From an uncultured Clostridia bacterium (GTDB taxonomy: Bacteria; Bacillota; Clostridia; TANB77; CAG-508): DNA of 64,000 nt. The notes beneath the pieces were generated by a model. That model worked only from the letters and a program-made list of their open reading frames with translations, made no database searches and was not told the DNA's origin. The translations under genes and the position numbers were made by a program. The stretch is from the NCBI GenBank assembly GCA_934155265.1, contig CAKPGU010000010.1:10413-74412 (forward strand). Direction: 5' to 3'. Shown piece by piece: positions 62,842-64,000 of the stretch. Within the stretch, counting starts at the first letter, position 1; each line of letters starts with the position of its first letter.

Positions 62842-63825
62842 ATGTCTAGAAAGTCAGGCATAGTAAATGTGAGAATGGTTATCACAGAAGAAAAAATATT
62901 ATCAAATATAGATAAAGTACAAAAAATGATAAATCCGAAAAGTAAAAAGCAAATAGTTCAATTAGAAGATGATACATATTTTAAAGACTTGATTGAATCT
63001 ATAAAAGCTTATTTAATAGAATATCCAAAAAAGAAAAACTTTCCAGTAAGTGTATATAAAGCAGCATATGGTTTGGTTGAATATGCAACTGTACAATTTG
63101 AAGAAAATACAAAAAAAGTTGAAGAGTTAATAAGACAAAGAGAAGAAAATATAGCACTTGCAGGAAAACTAAGAGAATTAATAGATACAGTTGAAGCAAG
63201 AGAAACTGGATGGAAGGATAAAATTAAAGAAGCTCAAGATGAATTTTCAGAAGATGTAATAGATACTCTTACTTTAGTGGGAAAAGACAAGAGTAGAAAA
63301 AGTCAAAATTATCAAGATGCTTTAAAGTTGCTAAATGCGAGAGTAAATAATTTAGAAACAAATTTACATATAGAAATAGATATGGAAAGAACTGAAGATA
63401 GATCAAAAGCATTAAGCTATATAGGCATTGAAATTGCAGAAGCATTAAAGGGAATACCAAAACCAGCAGATGCTATAATTGAAGAAACTGTAGAAGAAAT
63501 TCAGGAAAAAGAAGAACTTATACCAGAAAAAGAGAATGTTACAAAAATAGAAAATGTTAAAGAAATAAAAGAAGAACTAGTTCCAGAAAAAACAATTTCT
63601 CAAGTTATTGAAGTTGAAGAAGATTCAGAAAACGAAGTGGACGAAGTAGAGGTTGAAGAACAAGAATTACAAGAATACCAAGACTCTGTTACATTTGAGA
63701 AAAAACCATCTTTATGGCAAAGAATTAAAAATAGTAAAATTGGAAGAGCAATATCTTATGTATGTAGAATTAGAATAAGAATTGAGTTACCAGATGCATT
63801 GCCAGAGGGTAGAGGAGAAGAATAA
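62842..63825 (+). CDS. Unknown protein with acidic repeat region and basic C-terminus
   Basis: 327 residues, not recognised. Residues 1-200 are helical with coiled-coil stretches (EENTKKVEELIRQREENIALAGKLRELIDTVEARE). Residues 215-285 are a Glu/Val/Lys-rich low-complexity region with repeated EEL(V/I)PEK words. The C-terminus turns basic (SLWQRIKNSKIGRAISYVCRIRIRIEL), which could be an amphipathic membrane-binding helix. No signal peptide. AAGGAGG precedes the ATG. It has its own promoter and terminator. Confidence 0.65.
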   Translation: MSRKSGIVNVRMVITEEKILSNIDKVQKMINPKSKKQIVQLEDDTYFKDLIESIKAYLIEYPKKKNFPVSVYKAAYGLVEYATVQFEENTKKVEELIRQREENIALAGKLRELIDTVEARETGWKDKIKEAQDEFSEDVIDTLTLVGKDKSRKSQNYQDALKLLNARVNNLETNLHIEIDMERTEDRSKALSYIGIEIAEALKGIPKPADAIIEETVEEIQEKEELIPEKENVTKIENVKEIKEELVPEKTISQVIEVEEDSENEVDEVEVEEQELQEYQDSVTFEKKPSLWQRIKNSKIGRAISYVCRIRIRIELPDALPEGRGEE

Positions 63826-63862
63826 AAAAATAGTACCTAGTTATGTAGGTACTATTTTTATA
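63826..63862 (+). terminator. Terminator after the unknown coiled-coil gene
   Basis: AAAAATAGTACCTA pairs perfectly with TAGGTACTATTTTT over a six-base loop. Confidence 0.9.
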
Positions 63863-63888
63863 ATTTTTAAGAAATTATTGAAAAAAAC

Positions 63889-63917
63889 TTGACAAATATG
63901 AAAAATCATATTAAAAT
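63889..63917 (+). promoter_or_regulatory. Promoter of the tRNA-His gene
   Basis: TTGACA, 17-base spacer, TAAAAT, 33 bases before the tRNA. Confidence 0.8.
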
Positions 63918-63950
63918 ATTAACTGTGCTCACAAATGAGCTACAATGATG

Positions 63951-64000
63951 GTGGATGTAGCGTAGTTGGTTAACGCGCCAGTTTGTGGCACTGGAGACCG
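63951..64000 (+). tRNA. tRNA-His (anticodon GTG), cut by the window end
   Basis: The 5' acceptor arm, D-arm (GCGTAGTTGGTTAACGC) and anticodon arm (CCAGT-TTGTGGC-ACTGG) are present; the T-arm lies outside. A G at 63950 could be the extra G-1 of tRNA-His. Confidence 0.9.

Overview
The window is AT-rich DNA (protein genes use A/T-ending codons almost throughout) with AGGAGG-type ribosome binding sites, TTGACA/TATAAT promoters and short hairpin-plus-T-run terminators. A PolC-type replicative polymerase, the dnaG-rpoD pair, GatCAB, an Agr-type peptide system and spore-formation genes (yqfC, yqfD, ytaF, a SpoVD-like transpeptidase, a PdaA-like deacetylase) point to a spore-forming or spore-derived member of the Clostridia, perhaps an uncultured gut lineage. 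This is inferred from gene content; no 16S gene is present.

Layout. 1-11.8 kb: the end of a MATE transporter fused to a cytidylate-kinase-like domain, dnaG-rpoD, an MscS channel, an OmpR/EnvZ-type two-component pair, and smc. 11.8-20.4 kb: mostly minus-strand membrane genes (two tandem ytaF paralogs, an HtpX homologue that has lost its catalytic core, two lemA genes, a DUF3137-like gene), with plus-strand surface proteins and one gene of foreign-looking composition. 20.6-28.5 kb: lepA, rlmB, an anchored protein, a sortase, an M15 peptidase, a tRNA-Val/Asp/Phe cluster followed by a GC-rich element carrying a copy of the tRNA-Phe 3' end, and an SH3-CAP protein. 28.5-34.8 kb: two pseudouridine synthases, a four-gene membrane cluster, an M23 peptidase and an rRNA methyltransferase. 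35-38 kb: agrB-agrD facing agrC-agrA, a complete candidate quorum-sensing circuit with a readable pheromone precursor. 38.2-43.4 kb: pdaA-like, yqfC, yqfD (frameshifted), an unknown 406-residue protein where phoH is usually found, ybeY and a DUF3048 protein. 43.5-54 kb: ldh, gatCAB (with an insertion before gatB), a SpoVD-like PBP, pyrB-pyrI, ddl and a SipW-like signal peptidase. 54.5-64 kb: a PolC with duplicated OB domain, DUF1294, a DnaA-box cluster flanked by large palindromes, a TetR/acyl-CoA synthetase pair, an unknown coiled-coil protein and a truncated tRNA-His.

Themes. Cell-wall and surface biology is strongly represented: M23, M15, 3D-domain, CAP, sortase, PBP, deacetylase and Ddl. 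The intergenic spaces carry several families of short palindromic repeats. The strongest leads are the convergent agr circuit, the six-box DnaA-like cluster between palindromes, the gutted HtpX, the double-OB PolC, and a three-fold 11-bp-spaced TGTAAT array found upstream of two unrelated genes.
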